64,000 bases of DNA, taken from assembly GCF_000733945.1 (NCBI RefSeq), contig NZ_JPOL01000002.1, positions 1,923,001 through 1,987,000 of the forward strand, given 5' to 3'. The notes under the pieces were generated by a model, which saw only the letters and a program-made list of their open reading frames with translations, searched no databases and was not told the DNA's origin. Made by a program: the position numbers and the translations under genes. Every line of letters begins with the position of its first letter. Position 1 is the first letter of the stretch. This DNA is from Flavimarina sp. Hel_I_48. Lineage in GTDB: Bacteria > Bacteroidota > Bacteroidia > Flavobacteriales > Flavobacteriaceae. Positions 9,389 to 16,774 of this stretch are shown one piece after another.

Positions 9389-9522
9389 GAACTCATCGTA
9401 GGAGCAGGGCAGCAACTTGCTCAAAAAATAATATCTTTACCATAATCCATAGTGTTTTAAAGGACTTCTTGTTCAACCAGACTTGATTAGTTCTTTTAAC
9501 CTAACCGCACAATCCAATAAGC

Positions 9523-10137
9523 ATGATTACACATACCGCCAACCGTATTTTTCAAAAGGTCATTGAAGTCTATCACGATAAGAATGACGTGGACCAGCCT
9601 TTTAAAAATTTATATGATAAAGAAATTGACCAGCTTGAACATTTGTTGTACAAAAAATGCTGGATTGACACGGTACAGTGGCATTATGAAGACATCATAC
9701 GTGATCCCAATATCAACCCGGAGGAAGCGCTAAAACTGAAAAGAAAAATTGACGCTTCAAACCAGGAACGTACAGATATGGTAGAATATATTGACTCGTA
9801 TTTTCTGGAGCAATACCGTGGTATTGACATTAAACAAGATGCCACTATAAATACCGAAAGTCCGGCCTGGGCGCTGGATCGTCTTTCTATTCTTGCATTG
9901 AAGATCTACCACATGCGTGAAGAAGCAGATCGTGAGGATGCCTCAAATTCCCACCGTACCGAATGTCAGAACAAGCTGGATATCCTACTGGAACAGCGCG
10001 CCGACCTAACCGCTGCAATAGACCGTTTGATAAGGGATATTGAAGAAGGTCATAAATACATGAAAGTCTATAAACAGATGAAGATGTATAACGACGACGA
10101 ATTAAACCCGGTATTGCGTGGGCGAAAAGCTAAATAA
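9523..10137 (+). CDS. DUF4254 family protein
   Basis: A 204-residue soluble, helical and charged protein matching the DUF4254 pattern: an N-terminal helix, then WIDTVQWHYEDIIRDP, then a later helix KIDASNQERTDMVEYID. No signal peptide or membrane segment is seen. Its function is unknown. Members of this family are regularly found directly before a GT9 heptosyltransferase-like gene, as here: the next gene starts within its last codons (20-base overlap). That suggests a translationally coupled pair in lipopolysaccharide or glycan assembly. Confidence 0.85.
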   Translation: MITHTANRIFQKVIEVYHDKNDVDQPFKNLYDKEIDQLEHLLYKKCWIDTVQWHYEDIIRDPNINPEEALKLKRKIDASNQERTDMVEYIDSYFLEQYRGIDIKQDATINTESPAWALDRLSILALKIYHMREEADREDASNSHRTECQNKLDILLEQRADLTAAIDRLIRDIEEGHKYMKVYKQMKMYNDDELNPVLRGRKAK

Positions 10138-11182
10138 AAATACCGCGAAGAATAACACAATTCTTGTTATCCGGTTGTCTGCTATGGGTGATGTGGCAAT
10201 GACCGTCCCGGTGCTCATCGCGCTTACCTCACAATATCCTCACCTGCGGTTGACCGTATTGAGCAAAGCCTTCTTAAAACCGCTATTTGAACAGTTGCCA
10301 CAGGTTACCTTCAAAGCTGCTGAAGTTAAGGGCAAACACAGCGGAGTAGGAGGTTTGTACAAATTGTTTCTCGAACTTAAAAGAGATAAACCTACCGCCG
10401 TAGCAGATCTCCATGGCGTAATTCGGTCTAATGTACTGGGTGGTTTTTTTAGGACTGCTGGTATCAAAGTTAAGAAAATTGACAAAGGCAGAAAGGAGAA
10501 AAAGGCACTGACCAGATCAAAAAATAAAGTTTTCAAACCCTTAAGATCCACCCAGGAACGCTATGTTGAGGTTTTTGAAAAACTGGGTTTCCCCATTGAT
10601 TTAAAACAGTCCTACACCTTAGAAAAACGCTCAATTAATAAGGAAATAAGTCAAAAATTGGCCATTTCTGGTCAGAAATTGATCGGTTTTGCCCCTTTTG
10701 CTGCGCATGAAGGGAAGAAATATCCTTTAAATCGTGTAGAGGAAGTGATAGCTGAATTGTCAAAGCAAAAGGACCAAAAAATCCTGCTTTTTGGCGGTGG
10801 GAAAGAGGAAGAAAGACAACTTGAGCTTTTAACTGAAACGCACGAGAACGTAATTAACGTTGCCGGCAAATTCTCTTTTTCCGAAGAACTTGATATCATC
10901 TCAAATCTCCATGTAATGGTCGCGATGGACAGTGGGAACGGCCATCTTGCGGGAATTTTTGGGGTTCCGGTCATAACGGTGTGGGGCGTTACGCATCCTT
11001 ATCTTGGTTTTGCGGTTTATAATCAACCACAAGAGCATCAAATCATGGCAAACAGGGAAGATTTTCCGTTGATCCCTACTTCGGTTTACGGTAATAAAAT
11101 GCCTACTGGTTATGAAAAAGTGATGGAAGGTATTCCGGCTCAAAAAATTGTAGATCAGGTCAATAAAGTGTTGGGCAACTAA
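10118..11182 (+). CDS. Glycosyltransferase family 9 (heptosyltransferase-like)
   Basis: A GT-B enzyme of the lipopolysaccharide heptosyltransferase family, acting at the cytoplasmic face of the inner membrane. It has ILVIRLSAMGDVAMTVP at the N-terminus, ADLHGVIRSN in the acceptor domain, GFAPFAAHEGKKYP and LLFGGGKEE in the donor domain, and the MDSGNGHLAGIFGVPVITVWG donor-binding segment. The only start consistent with this N-terminus is the GTG at 10118, inside the end of DUF4254. No ATG lies between it and the first strand, so translation is probably coupled. The sugar need not be heptose in this phylum. Confidence 0.86.
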   Translation: MGEKLNKNTAKNNTILVIRLSAMGDVAMTVPVLIALTSQYPHLRLTVLSKAFLKPLFEQLPQVTFKAAEVKGKHSGVGGLYKLFLELKRDKPTAVADLHGVIRSNVLGGFFRTAGIKVKKIDKGRKEKKALTRSKNKVFKPLRSTQERYVEVFEKLGFPIDLKQSYTLEKRSINKEISQKLAISGQKLIGFAPFAAHEGKKYPLNRVEEVIAELSKQKDQKILLFGGGKEEERQLELLTETHENVINVAGKFSFSEELDIISNLHVMVAMDSGNGHLAGIFGVPVITVWGVTHPYLGFAVYNQPQEHQIMANREDFPLIPTSVYGNKMPTGYEKVMEGIPAQKIVDQVNKVLGN

Positions 11183-11232
11183 TTTTTTATATTATTTGAT
11201 TGTTGAAAAAATTTTGATTTTTTGTTGGTTTA

Positions 11233-11672
11233 GGGCGTTTCCCTTCGGGTCGGGCTTTGCGTTTCAATCTTTTTGATCGTTCCTCACAAAAAGGATTTTC
11301 ACTTCAATCCCTAACGCGAAATACGTAGGGTATACTTAATTTAAGTTTGGGCGTTTCCCTTCGGGTCGGGCTTTGCGTTTCAATCTTTTTGATCGTTCCT
11401 CACAAAAAGGATTTCAACCACAATCCCTAACGCGAAATACGTAAGTCATATTTAATTTAGTTTTTGGCGTTTCCCTTCGGGTCGGGCTTTGCGTTTCAAT
11501 CTTTTTGATCGTTCCTCACAAAAAGGATTTCCACCACAATCCCTAACGCGAAATACGTAGGGTATGCTTAATTTAAGTTTGGGCGTTTCCCTTCGGGTCG
11601 GGCTTTGTGTTACAATCTTTTTGATCGTTCCTTACAAAAAGGATTTCCACTTCAATCCCTAACGCGAGATTC
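11233..11672. repeat. Tandem array of four REP-like units, 116-bp period
   Basis: The gene-free stretch 11183-11803 holds four head-to-tail copies starting at 11233, 11349, 11465 and 11581, all spaced exactly 116 bases. Each unit has about 95 bases of palindromic element (GGGCGTTTCCCTTCGGG at the left end, AATCTTTTTG and CAAAAAGGATT as inner inverted arms, CAATCCCTAACGC at the right end) plus about 20 bases of A/T-rich linker. The copies differ by a few substitutions, and copy 4 is the most diverged and lacks the linker. Related single copies are at 20528 and, inverted, at 58874. No protein is encoded. After the array, 11673-11803 shows nothing else I recognise. Confidence 0.9.
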
Positions 11673-11803
11673 GTTTCCAAAACACAGTATTATTTTTGGA
11701 CTACTAATAGGATATATAATGAAGATTTAAAATAATTCCGATTTTACGAGAGCATATATTGCAATCAATTTTAACACATTTCTATTTAGAACTAATCTAA
11801 ATA

Positions 11804-12178
11804 ATGTTTAAGTTTGTTAAAAATAGAGTTATGAAACGTGCAGCTATTATCTACGAAAATGAATTTGGCATCGCTTATCATCTTCCTACGCCTAACAGTA
11901 GTAATACGGCTGCGCAACTGGTTTTTAGGGATCTTGGATTTTACCTAACGCTTGACGAACTCAAGAATTTCTCTTGTCACGCCGCAAATGGACTTGAAAA
12001 AATGAAATGTGTTGATTGCCCGCATCATAACAATTGTCGCAGTTCTTTGTTGAGGACCCCGTCTTCAAAAATGGATATGGCTATTAGCCACAACGAACTT
12101 TTATTCCTGCGGGAATTATTGGACGAGACGATTCTACGTATAGAAACTAAGGATTATTTGAGGTTTGCGTTTAATTAG
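11804..12178 (+). CDS. Hypothetical protein with Cys/His cluster
   Basis: A 124-residue protein I do not recognise. It is soluble, with no signal peptide. The middle holds FSCHAANGLEKMKCVDCPHH followed by NNC, giving a CxxC-Px2-x2-C pattern plus histidines that could bind zinc or an iron-sulfur cluster; the last third is helical and acidic. The start could be the ATG at 11804 or the one at 11831 (MKRAAIIYENEFGI); the second is a more natural N-terminus. It follows the repeat array and is convergent with lpxH, overlapping it by 8 bases. Codon use resembles its neighbours, so it is probably a real gene. Confidence 0.6.
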   Translation: MFKFVKNRVMKRAAIIYENEFGIAYHLPTPNSSNTAAQLVFRDLGFYLTLDELKNFSCHAANGLEKMKCVDCPHHNNCRSSLLRTPSSKMDMAISHNELLFLRELLDETILRIETKDYLRFAFN

Positions 12179-12953
12179 GATCGAATGTTTTGAGTTCAAA
12201 TTGTTTCCCGTCAAAAACGCCATACGTATAGTGGTTGATCCAGTCGCCCAGATTATGATAGGTTGAATGAGCGCCTACTTGAATTTGCATGGGCAAGTGC
12301 CTATGACCGAATATAAAATAATCATAGTGCGCGGTTTCCAGTTTTCTTTTGGCATACGCGGCGAGCCACTCGTTCTCTTCTCCTAAAAAAACCGAATCTT
12401 CATCGCCAGAAATCAATTTGTTCTTTACCGAAAGATGCTGCGCAAGGCGTACCCCTACGTCTGGATGCACCCATCTGAAAAGCCATTGAAAAAAAGGGGC
12501 TTTAAAGACTTTTTTCATACGCTTGTAACCTTTGTCACCAGGTCCCAGACCATCACCGTGGCCTATAAAAAATCGTTTATCGCCCAGTTGAAAAACCTGC
12601 GGTTTGTGAAAAACGGGAATATGGAGTTCTTCTTTGAAGTAATCATTCATCCAGAGGTCGTGATTGCCCACAAAAAAATAAATAGATATACCGCTGTCAC
12701 GCAGTTCGGCGAGTTTGCCCAGGACACGTACAAAGCCTTTGGGAACGACTGTTTTGTATTCAAACCAAAAATCAAAAAGATCACCCAGTAAAAAAATCGC
12801 CTCTGCGTCTGTTTTTATGGTATCAAGCCATTTTACGAATTTTTTTTCGCGGGGTTTGCTCTCGGCTGCGGTAGGGGCGCCAAGATGGTTATCGCTGGAA
12901 AAATAAATTTTTTTCCCGGCAGAAAGGTTTATGCTGGTAAAAGGTTGATTCAT
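12171..12953 (-). CDS. lpxH: UDP-2,3-diacylglucosamine diphosphatase
   Basis: A peripheral membrane calcineurin-like metallophosphoesterase that hydrolyses UDP-2,3-diacylglucosamine to lipid X in lipid A synthesis. All five metallophosphoesterase blocks are present in order: DNHLG (D21, H23), GDLFDFW (D58), GNHDLW (N97, H98), HGDGLGPGDKGYKRMKK and FGHRHLP. The DNHLG and HGDG..GD.GYK features match the Bacteroidota LpxH-like branch rather than a generic phosphoesterase. Length (260) is typical. The ATG at 12953 is the only sensible start. A perfect -7 box ends only 4 bases before it, which would make the transcript nearly leaderless. Confidence 0.86.
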   Translation of the reverse strand: MNQPFTSINLSAGKKIYFSSDNHLGAPTAAESKPREKKFVKWLDTIKTDAEAIFLLGDLFDFWFEYKTVVPKGFVRVLGKLAELRDSGISIYFFVGNHDLWMNDYFKEELHIPVFHKPQVFQLGDKRFFIGHGDGLGPGDKGYKRMKKVFKAPFFQWLFRWVHPDVGVRLAQHLSVKNKLISGDEDSVFLGEENEWLAAYAKRKLETAHYDYFIFGHRHLPMQIQVGAHSTYHNLGDWINHYTYGVFDGKQFELKTFDPN

Positions 12954-12957
12954 GGGT

Positions 12958-12965
12958 CAAAGATA
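12958..12965 (-). promoter_or_regulatory. -7 box immediately before lpxH
   Basis: Read on the minus strand, TATCTTTG matches TAnnTTTG perfectly and is followed by ACCC and then the lpxH ATG. No -33 TTG was found at the right distance, because a repeat element starts at 12975. If used, transcription would begin at or just inside the start codon. Confidence 0.4.
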
Positions 12966-12974
12966 GCAAAAACA

Positions 12975-13083
12975 TGCGTTAGGGATAGCTGCGTAAATCC
13001 CACAGCTGCCGAAGCCCTAGCGCAGGCAACGCGGAATTGAAGTGTATAGCCCGGCGGCTCTTTCCCTGAGCCGCAACGCTCCC
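12975..13083. repeat. Degenerate REP-like element
   Basis: It starts GCGTTAGGGATAGC and ends GAGCCGCAACGCTCCC, so the outer ends are inverted (GCGTT and AACGC). Internally, GGCTC and GAGCC form a hairpin around TTTCCCT. The ends match those of the 116-bp array units, but the middle is different, so I take it as a second subtype of the same repeat superfamily. It lies between lpxH and queD. Confidence 0.6.
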
Positions 13084-13138
13084 TCAACTATTATAATTTA
13101 TTATTGCTATTTTTATTAAAAAGCTGGATAAGGTTTGA

Positions 13139-13612
13139 TTACTCCCCCTTTGGGGGCTGGGGGGATTGATCTGCCGCATACCACTCTGCAAAGCTGGTAT
13201 CGGTTTCCTGTAGTTTCAGTGAAAAAAGACTGATGTTTTTAGGGAGGCGCTGTTTGATTTTTTCGGCAAAATCTATGACCATCATTTCGCTGGTAGGCTG
13301 ATAATCTACGAGCAGCACATTATGGCCACGGGAAGAAAGTTCGTTTGCAAGATCAACGTGTGGCGTGTTTTTATTAAAGACGGTCGCATGATCAAAAACA
13401 TCTACAATTTCTTCTTTTACAATCTTTTTAAGATCTCCAAAGTCGATCACCATCCCAAATTTTACATGCTCCCCATCGCTTATGGGCGTTCCTATCACCG
13501 TTACCGAAAGCTTGTAGCTATGGCCGTGTACATTGCGGCACTTCCCGTCATAGCCATAGAGGGCGTGCCCTGTTTCAAATGAAAATAATTTGGTAATGCG
13601 TATGTTACTCAT
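13139..13612 (-). CDS. queD: 6-carboxytetrahydropterin synthase (QueD/PTPS family)
   Basis: A zinc-dependent pterin synthase-fold enzyme, most likely converting 7,8-dihydroneopterin triphosphate to 6-carboxytetrahydropterin in queuosine synthesis. Zinc ligands are visible in FETGHAL (H16) and NVHGHSY (H29, H31). The catalytic Cys of the QueD type is in DGKCRN (C25). The central VIDFGDLKK and late LQETDTSFAEWY also fit. The last residues, SPQPPKGE, and the stop are encoded by a G/C-rich palindromic intergenic repeat that has run into the gene, so the original C-terminus probably ended near the tryptophan-tyrosine. A close eukaryote-type PTPS role is the alternative. Confidence 0.87.
   Translation of the reverse strand: MSNIRITKLFSFETGHALYGYDGKCRNVHGHSYKLSVTVIGTPISDGEHVKFGMVIDFGDLKKIVKEEIVDVFDHATVFNKNTPHVDLANELSSRGHNVLLVDYQPTSEMMVIDFAEKIKQRLPKNISLFSLKLQETDTSFAEWYAADQSPQPPKGE
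13142..13166. repeat. G/C-rich palindromic repeat overlapping the queD 3' end
   Basis: CTCCCCCTTTGGGGG is followed by CTGGGGGGAT. It is the same kind of element as those at 26479-26598 and 51325-51530: CCCC..GGGG hairpins with adjoining GGCTGGGG or CCCAGCC. Here it supplies the last codons and stop of queD. Confidence 0.55.
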
Positions 13613-13774
13613 AGAATTTTTTCTTTTAGGGGTTTTCCTTTATTAAGGTGCCAGTTACAAAGGTGAGAAAACCGCTATAAACATCCATTTTTAGCTATAA
13701 AATGGCCTTTTTTTAACCGAAATCACAGGTTTTATACTTATTCGTTTAATATAGGATATAGCGTAAAACATTAT

Positions 13775-13870
13775 TTATTTCCGCAGTTTTTTATAAATGA
13801 CCACAATGATAAGGGCCACGGCCAGTAGCATCCAGAATCCATAACCACTTAAAAATTGTAGAATATCCAT
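13775..13870 (-). CDS. Small single-helix membrane protein (31 residues)
   Basis: An ATG at 13868-13870 opens a 31-codon frame closed by TAA at 13775-13777. The peptide has a short N-terminal amphipathic part (MDILQFLSGYGFW), one membrane helix (MLLAVALIIVVIY) and a basic end (KKLRK). This clean helix-then-positive-charge layout in an otherwise empty 376-base gap between queD and the oxygenase looks like a genuine small membrane protein rather than noise. No function can be assigned. The rest of the gap (13613-13774 and 13871-13988) shows no other gene. Confidence 0.45.
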   Translation of the reverse strand: MDILQFLSGYGFWMLLAVALIIVVIYKKLRK

Positions 13871-13988
13871 GGGGTATCAATTATGATTTCACCACAAATG
13901 TAACAAAGTCTCTGCTGCGCGCCTAAGGATAATTTTATATAAAGAAATTATGACCAATGCGTACTGGCTAAGGTTTAAATTCGCACTT

Positions 13989-14636
13989 ATGAAAGAACAA
14001 CTTTTTGAGCAATTGGATTTTGTAGAAAATCCTGTTTACGAGCGTATCATTGACGATCTGCTGCAGCAGAAATACGCAATAGTTGAAAATTTTTTTGATG
14101 TAAGCGAAGTTGAAGAATTGCGCCAGTCCCTAAGGGATATTTATGAGGCTGATAGTTTTAAAAAAGCGGCAATAGGCAATAAATTTAACGAAGAGATTGA
14201 TAAGACCATACGTGGCGATTTTATTAAATGGATCAATGAAGCCGAAAATCGCAAAGAAGAGGCCAGGTTTTTTTCTAAAACCAATGACCTTGTTGCTTAC
14301 CTTAACCGCACCTGCTTTTTAGGAATAATACAAAAGGAATTTCACTATGCGGTCTACCCAAAAGGTACTTTTTATAGAAGGCATTTAGATACCTTTCAAA
14401 ACGATTCCCGAAGGAAACTGTCGCTGGTATGTTACCTTAATGATGATAGTTGGGAAGCAAGTAATGGTGGCGAACTCATTTTATACCTGCCTACTGAAAA
14501 AGGGGAAGAACAATTAAAAATACTTCCGCAGGCAGGCAAAATGGTTATTTTTGAAAGTCAGGTTTTAGAGCACGAAGTAAAACCGGTATTGGCTTCAGAA
14601 CGCCTAAGCATCACGGGATGGCTAAAAACAAGATAA
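13989..14636 (+). CDS. 2-oxoglutarate/Fe(II)-dependent oxygenase (prolyl 4-hydroxylase-like)
   Basis: A cytosolic double-stranded beta-helix oxygenase of 215 residues. The iron triad is visible: HLD (H132, D134) in FYRRHLDTF and the distal H195 in LEHEV. R205 in SERLSITGW is placed to bind 2-oxoglutarate. The core also has LSLVCYLNDDSW and GGELILYLP, typical of the P4Hc/2OG-FeII_Oxy_3 group. Frame is open to 13950, but the ATG at 13989 starts right at the first helix. It is transcribed away from queD and towards the convergent MATE gene. Substrate (protein proline or a small molecule) cannot be told. Confidence 0.85.
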   Translation: MKEQLFEQLDFVENPVYERIIDDLLQQKYAIVENFFDVSEVEELRQSLRDIYEADSFKKAAIGNKFNEEIDKTIRGDFIKWINEAENRKEEARFFSKTNDLVAYLNRTCFLGIIQKEFHYAVYPKGTFYRRHLDTFQNDSRRKLSLVCYLNDDSWEASNGGELILYLPTEKGEEQLKILPQAGKMVIFESQVLEHEVKPVLASERLSITGWLKTR

Positions 14637-14681
14637 AATTCACCGCTATTTTTATTTGTTATTTGGCCTAAAACTAATTTT

Positions 14682-16025
14682 TCATATTGCTTCGGAGACC
14701 TTCGGTTTAAAACGTTTTCTGAATTTTAGTATCAGTGCGACACCACGAATAAGCATCCATACGCTAAAGGCGATCCAGATGGAATAAAGTTCCAACCCGA
14801 AGTAATCACCGATGAAAATCGCGGGTACAAAGCCAAAGAATGTGGCCAACAACAACACGTTGCGCAGGTATTTCATCTCGCCCATTCCTTTGAAAATCCC
14901 GTCAAAGATGAAAGCGATTGCATTAATGGGCTGCATCAGTATGATAATAAAGAAAATTGCGGAATACCGTGCAATAACCGCAGGTTCTTTACTAAAAATA
15001 AGTCCAAGGGGTTCATAAAAAAGCATTCCCACAACCATTAAAAAAATGGAAACGCCCACGCCGTACAAACTTACTTTTTTGCTCAGTTGCCACAGCCCAT
15101 CATAGTCTTTTGCACCCAGCAAACGCCCTGCCAGGATATTGCCCGCCGCTGCATAACCGTCTATAAAAAAGGAGGAAAACAACCAGATATTTATCAATAT
15201 GGTCTGCGCGGCGATAAAAGAAGGACCATAATCTGTCGCGAACGAGTTGGCCAGGTACAAAGCGAGATTGAGCGCAATGGTACGCACAAAAAGGTTGAGC
15301 GCCATACCGATGAGTCGGTATAATTCTGGATTTATGGGGAAACGTAATTTTAGGGAAATATCGGTTTTCCAGAACAACAAAATAAGGGAAAGCAGGGCCA
15401 TGACCGCCTGTGCGATAAGACTGGCGTAGGCCGCGCCGCGCAGGCCCATTTCAGGAAGCCAGTCTGCTATACCATACACAAGGGCAAAATCAAGACCTAT
15501 ATTGAGCAGCGCACCAATAATTGCTACCACCATAGGCCAAAACGTATTCTGTAATCCACGGAAAATACCAAAAATTGCAAAGGTAAGCAGCGTAAGGGGA
15601 AATCCCCAAACGCGAATACCATAATACTCCACACAATACTCCAGGATTAGGTCCTGAGCGTTATAAAGTGAGAATATACCATTGATAAAAGGCAGCGTTC
15701 CTCCCAGAATCAGTATGCTGAGAATTATGTTTAAATAAACAGCCTGTGCAGGGAGATTCTTGATTTCGTCAATTTTGCCGGCGCCATAATACTGAGCGAT
15801 TATGGCCTGCAATGCGCTTCTTGTTTGTCCCAGCACCCAGATCAAAGCTGATAGAAAAGAGCCCACAATACCTACCGCGGCAAGTGCTTCGGTGGGATTG
15901 ATCTCAATATTTCCCACCACGGCGGCATCAGTCGCAGAAAGTATAGGTTCTGCGATGCCGGTGAGCAGAGCAGGAATTGCAAGCCTGTTTATGTTTTTAA
16001 AGGAAAGTGGGGATGTTGTGCGCAT
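14682..16025 (-). CDS. MATE family efflux transporter (DinF-like)
   Basis: A 447-residue inner-membrane drug/sodium or proton antiporter with the twelve-helix MATE pattern in two six-helix bundles. The N-terminus LSFKNINRLAIPALLTGIAEPILSATD carries the motif (P and D/E in helix 1, STDAAVVG) found in DinF-type members. Other conserved stretches are GFPLTLLTFAIFGIFRGLQNT and the late GIFKGMGEMKY. It ends in basic residues. It is convergent with the oxygenase and shares direction with the broken acetyltransferase upstream. Substrate unknown. It is not closely similar to the second MATE protein at 19077. Confidence 0.87.
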   Translation of the reverse strand: MRTTSPLSFKNINRLAIPALLTGIAEPILSATDAAVVGNIEINPTEALAAVGIVGSFLSALIWVLGQTRSALQAIIAQYYGAGKIDEIKNLPAQAVYLNIILSILILGGTLPFINGIFSLYNAQDLILEYCVEYYGIRVWGFPLTLLTFAIFGIFRGLQNTFWPMVVAIIGALLNIGLDFALVYGIADWLPEMGLRGAAYASLIAQAVMALLSLILLFWKTDISLKLRFPINPELYRLIGMALNLFVRTIALNLALYLANSFATDYGPSFIAAQTILINIWLFSSFFIDGYAAAGNILAGRLLGAKDYDGLWQLSKKVSLYGVGVSIFLMVVGMLFYEPLGLIFSKEPAVIARYSAIFFIIILMQPINAIAFIFDGIFKGMGEMKYLRNVLLLATFFGFVPAIFIGDYFGLELYSIWIAFSVWMLIRGVALILKFRKRFKPKVSEAI

Positions 16026-16091
16026 TAGGTAAAGTATTGTTTTTTTTTTCAGTATGCTCCTCTCTTTGTGAGGGGATGGGAGGCGGAAAAA

Positions 16092-16600
16092 TCAACCATT
16101 TAGTGGCAGTTCGTAGCAGTAAAAAGGATGTTTGCTCTGTTTGAGGAAATAAATGGCACCCAGTTTTTGATAACCGCGTTTTTCATAAAATTTCTGATTC
16201 CGCTCATTCTGACTGAACGTATCCAGCCGTACCGACTGAAAATTACCCTCTTTCGCCAGATTTTCGGCAAAAAACATCAATTTTGGGCGATTCCCTGACC
16301 TTGATAATCAGGATGAACCGCTAATCTATGGATATAAACGGAAGGTTTATCATCATTTGACAACCAGGTTACTTCCTTATAAAAAAGATCTTCAAAAGTG
16401 GAAATTACAACACAGCCCAAAAGATTTTCTGCTTCCTCAAGAACATAAAGCTCCTGGCGCGCTATGTCATTGTCAAAAGCAGCGCGGGAAGGATATTCCT
16501 CGTTCCACTGAAAAATGCCGACATCGATCATTTTTTGTGCGCAGGCGCGGGTTAATTTAAGAATTGCGTCAATATCTCCTTTTCTTGCCAAACGGATCAT
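16092..16600 (-). pseudogene. GNAT N-acetyltransferase, split by one frameshift
   Basis: Two adjacent minus-strand frames make one GNAT protein. The N-terminal part (16277-16600) starts MIRLARKGDIDAILKL and runs to the acetyl-CoA loop, HPDYQGQGIAQN, then a stop. The C-terminal part (16092-16280) continues with MFFAENLAKEG and NERNQKFYEKRGYQKLG. Adding one A to the four-A run at the junction (GCC CAA AAT TGA) would read GIAQKLMFFAENLAK, exactly what the family has there. So a single A has been lost from a five-A run, or the sequence has an error. Without it the acetyl-CoA site is truncated and the protein is not expected to work. Confidence 0.8.
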
Positions 16601-16650
16601 AGTAAAATTTTAAGGACGTAAAATACAAACTTAAACTATGCGCAAATACC

Positions 16651-16683
16651 TTGTTTTTTTAATGCGGAATTTAGTTATATTTG
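16651..16683 (+). promoter_or_regulatory. Promoter of tRNA-Ala
   Basis: TTG at 16651-16653, a 22-base spacer and TATATTTG at 16676-16683 match the Bacteroidota TTG-N(17-23)-TAnnTTTG promoter in both elements. The box ends 17 bases before the first base of the mature tRNA, as expected for a short 5' leader. Confidence 0.75.
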
Positions 16684-16700
16684 CCCACTCAAATAAAAAT

Positions 16701-16774
16701 GGGGATGTAGCTCAGTTGGCTAGAGCGCTTGACTGGCAGTCAAGAGGTCGTCGGTTCGAGCCCGATCTTCTCCA
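16701..16774 (+). tRNA. tRNA-Ala (anticodon GGC)
   Basis: A full cloverleaf of 74 bases can be drawn: acceptor GGGGATG with CTTCTCC, D arm GCTC/GAGC, anticodon stem CTTGA/TCAAG with loop CTGGCAG, and T arm GTCGG-TTCGAGC-CCGAT. The anticodon is GGC, reading GCC and GCU alanine codons. The G3-U70 pair, the main alanine identity element, is present; there is one U-U mismatch at position 6-67. CCA is not encoded. The 3' part of this gene is repeated three times downstream. Confidence 0.93.

Noticed and set aside
11233..11672. Possible CRISPR array (regular repeat spacing)
   Set aside because: The repeat unit takes almost all of the 116-base period, the linkers are nearly the same in each copy instead of unique spacers, and no cas gene is nearby.
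16092..16600. Programmed frameshift in the acetyltransferase
   Set aside because: GNAT proteins are not known to use one, and the junction lacks a typical slippery site with downstream structure; simple loss of one A is more likely.
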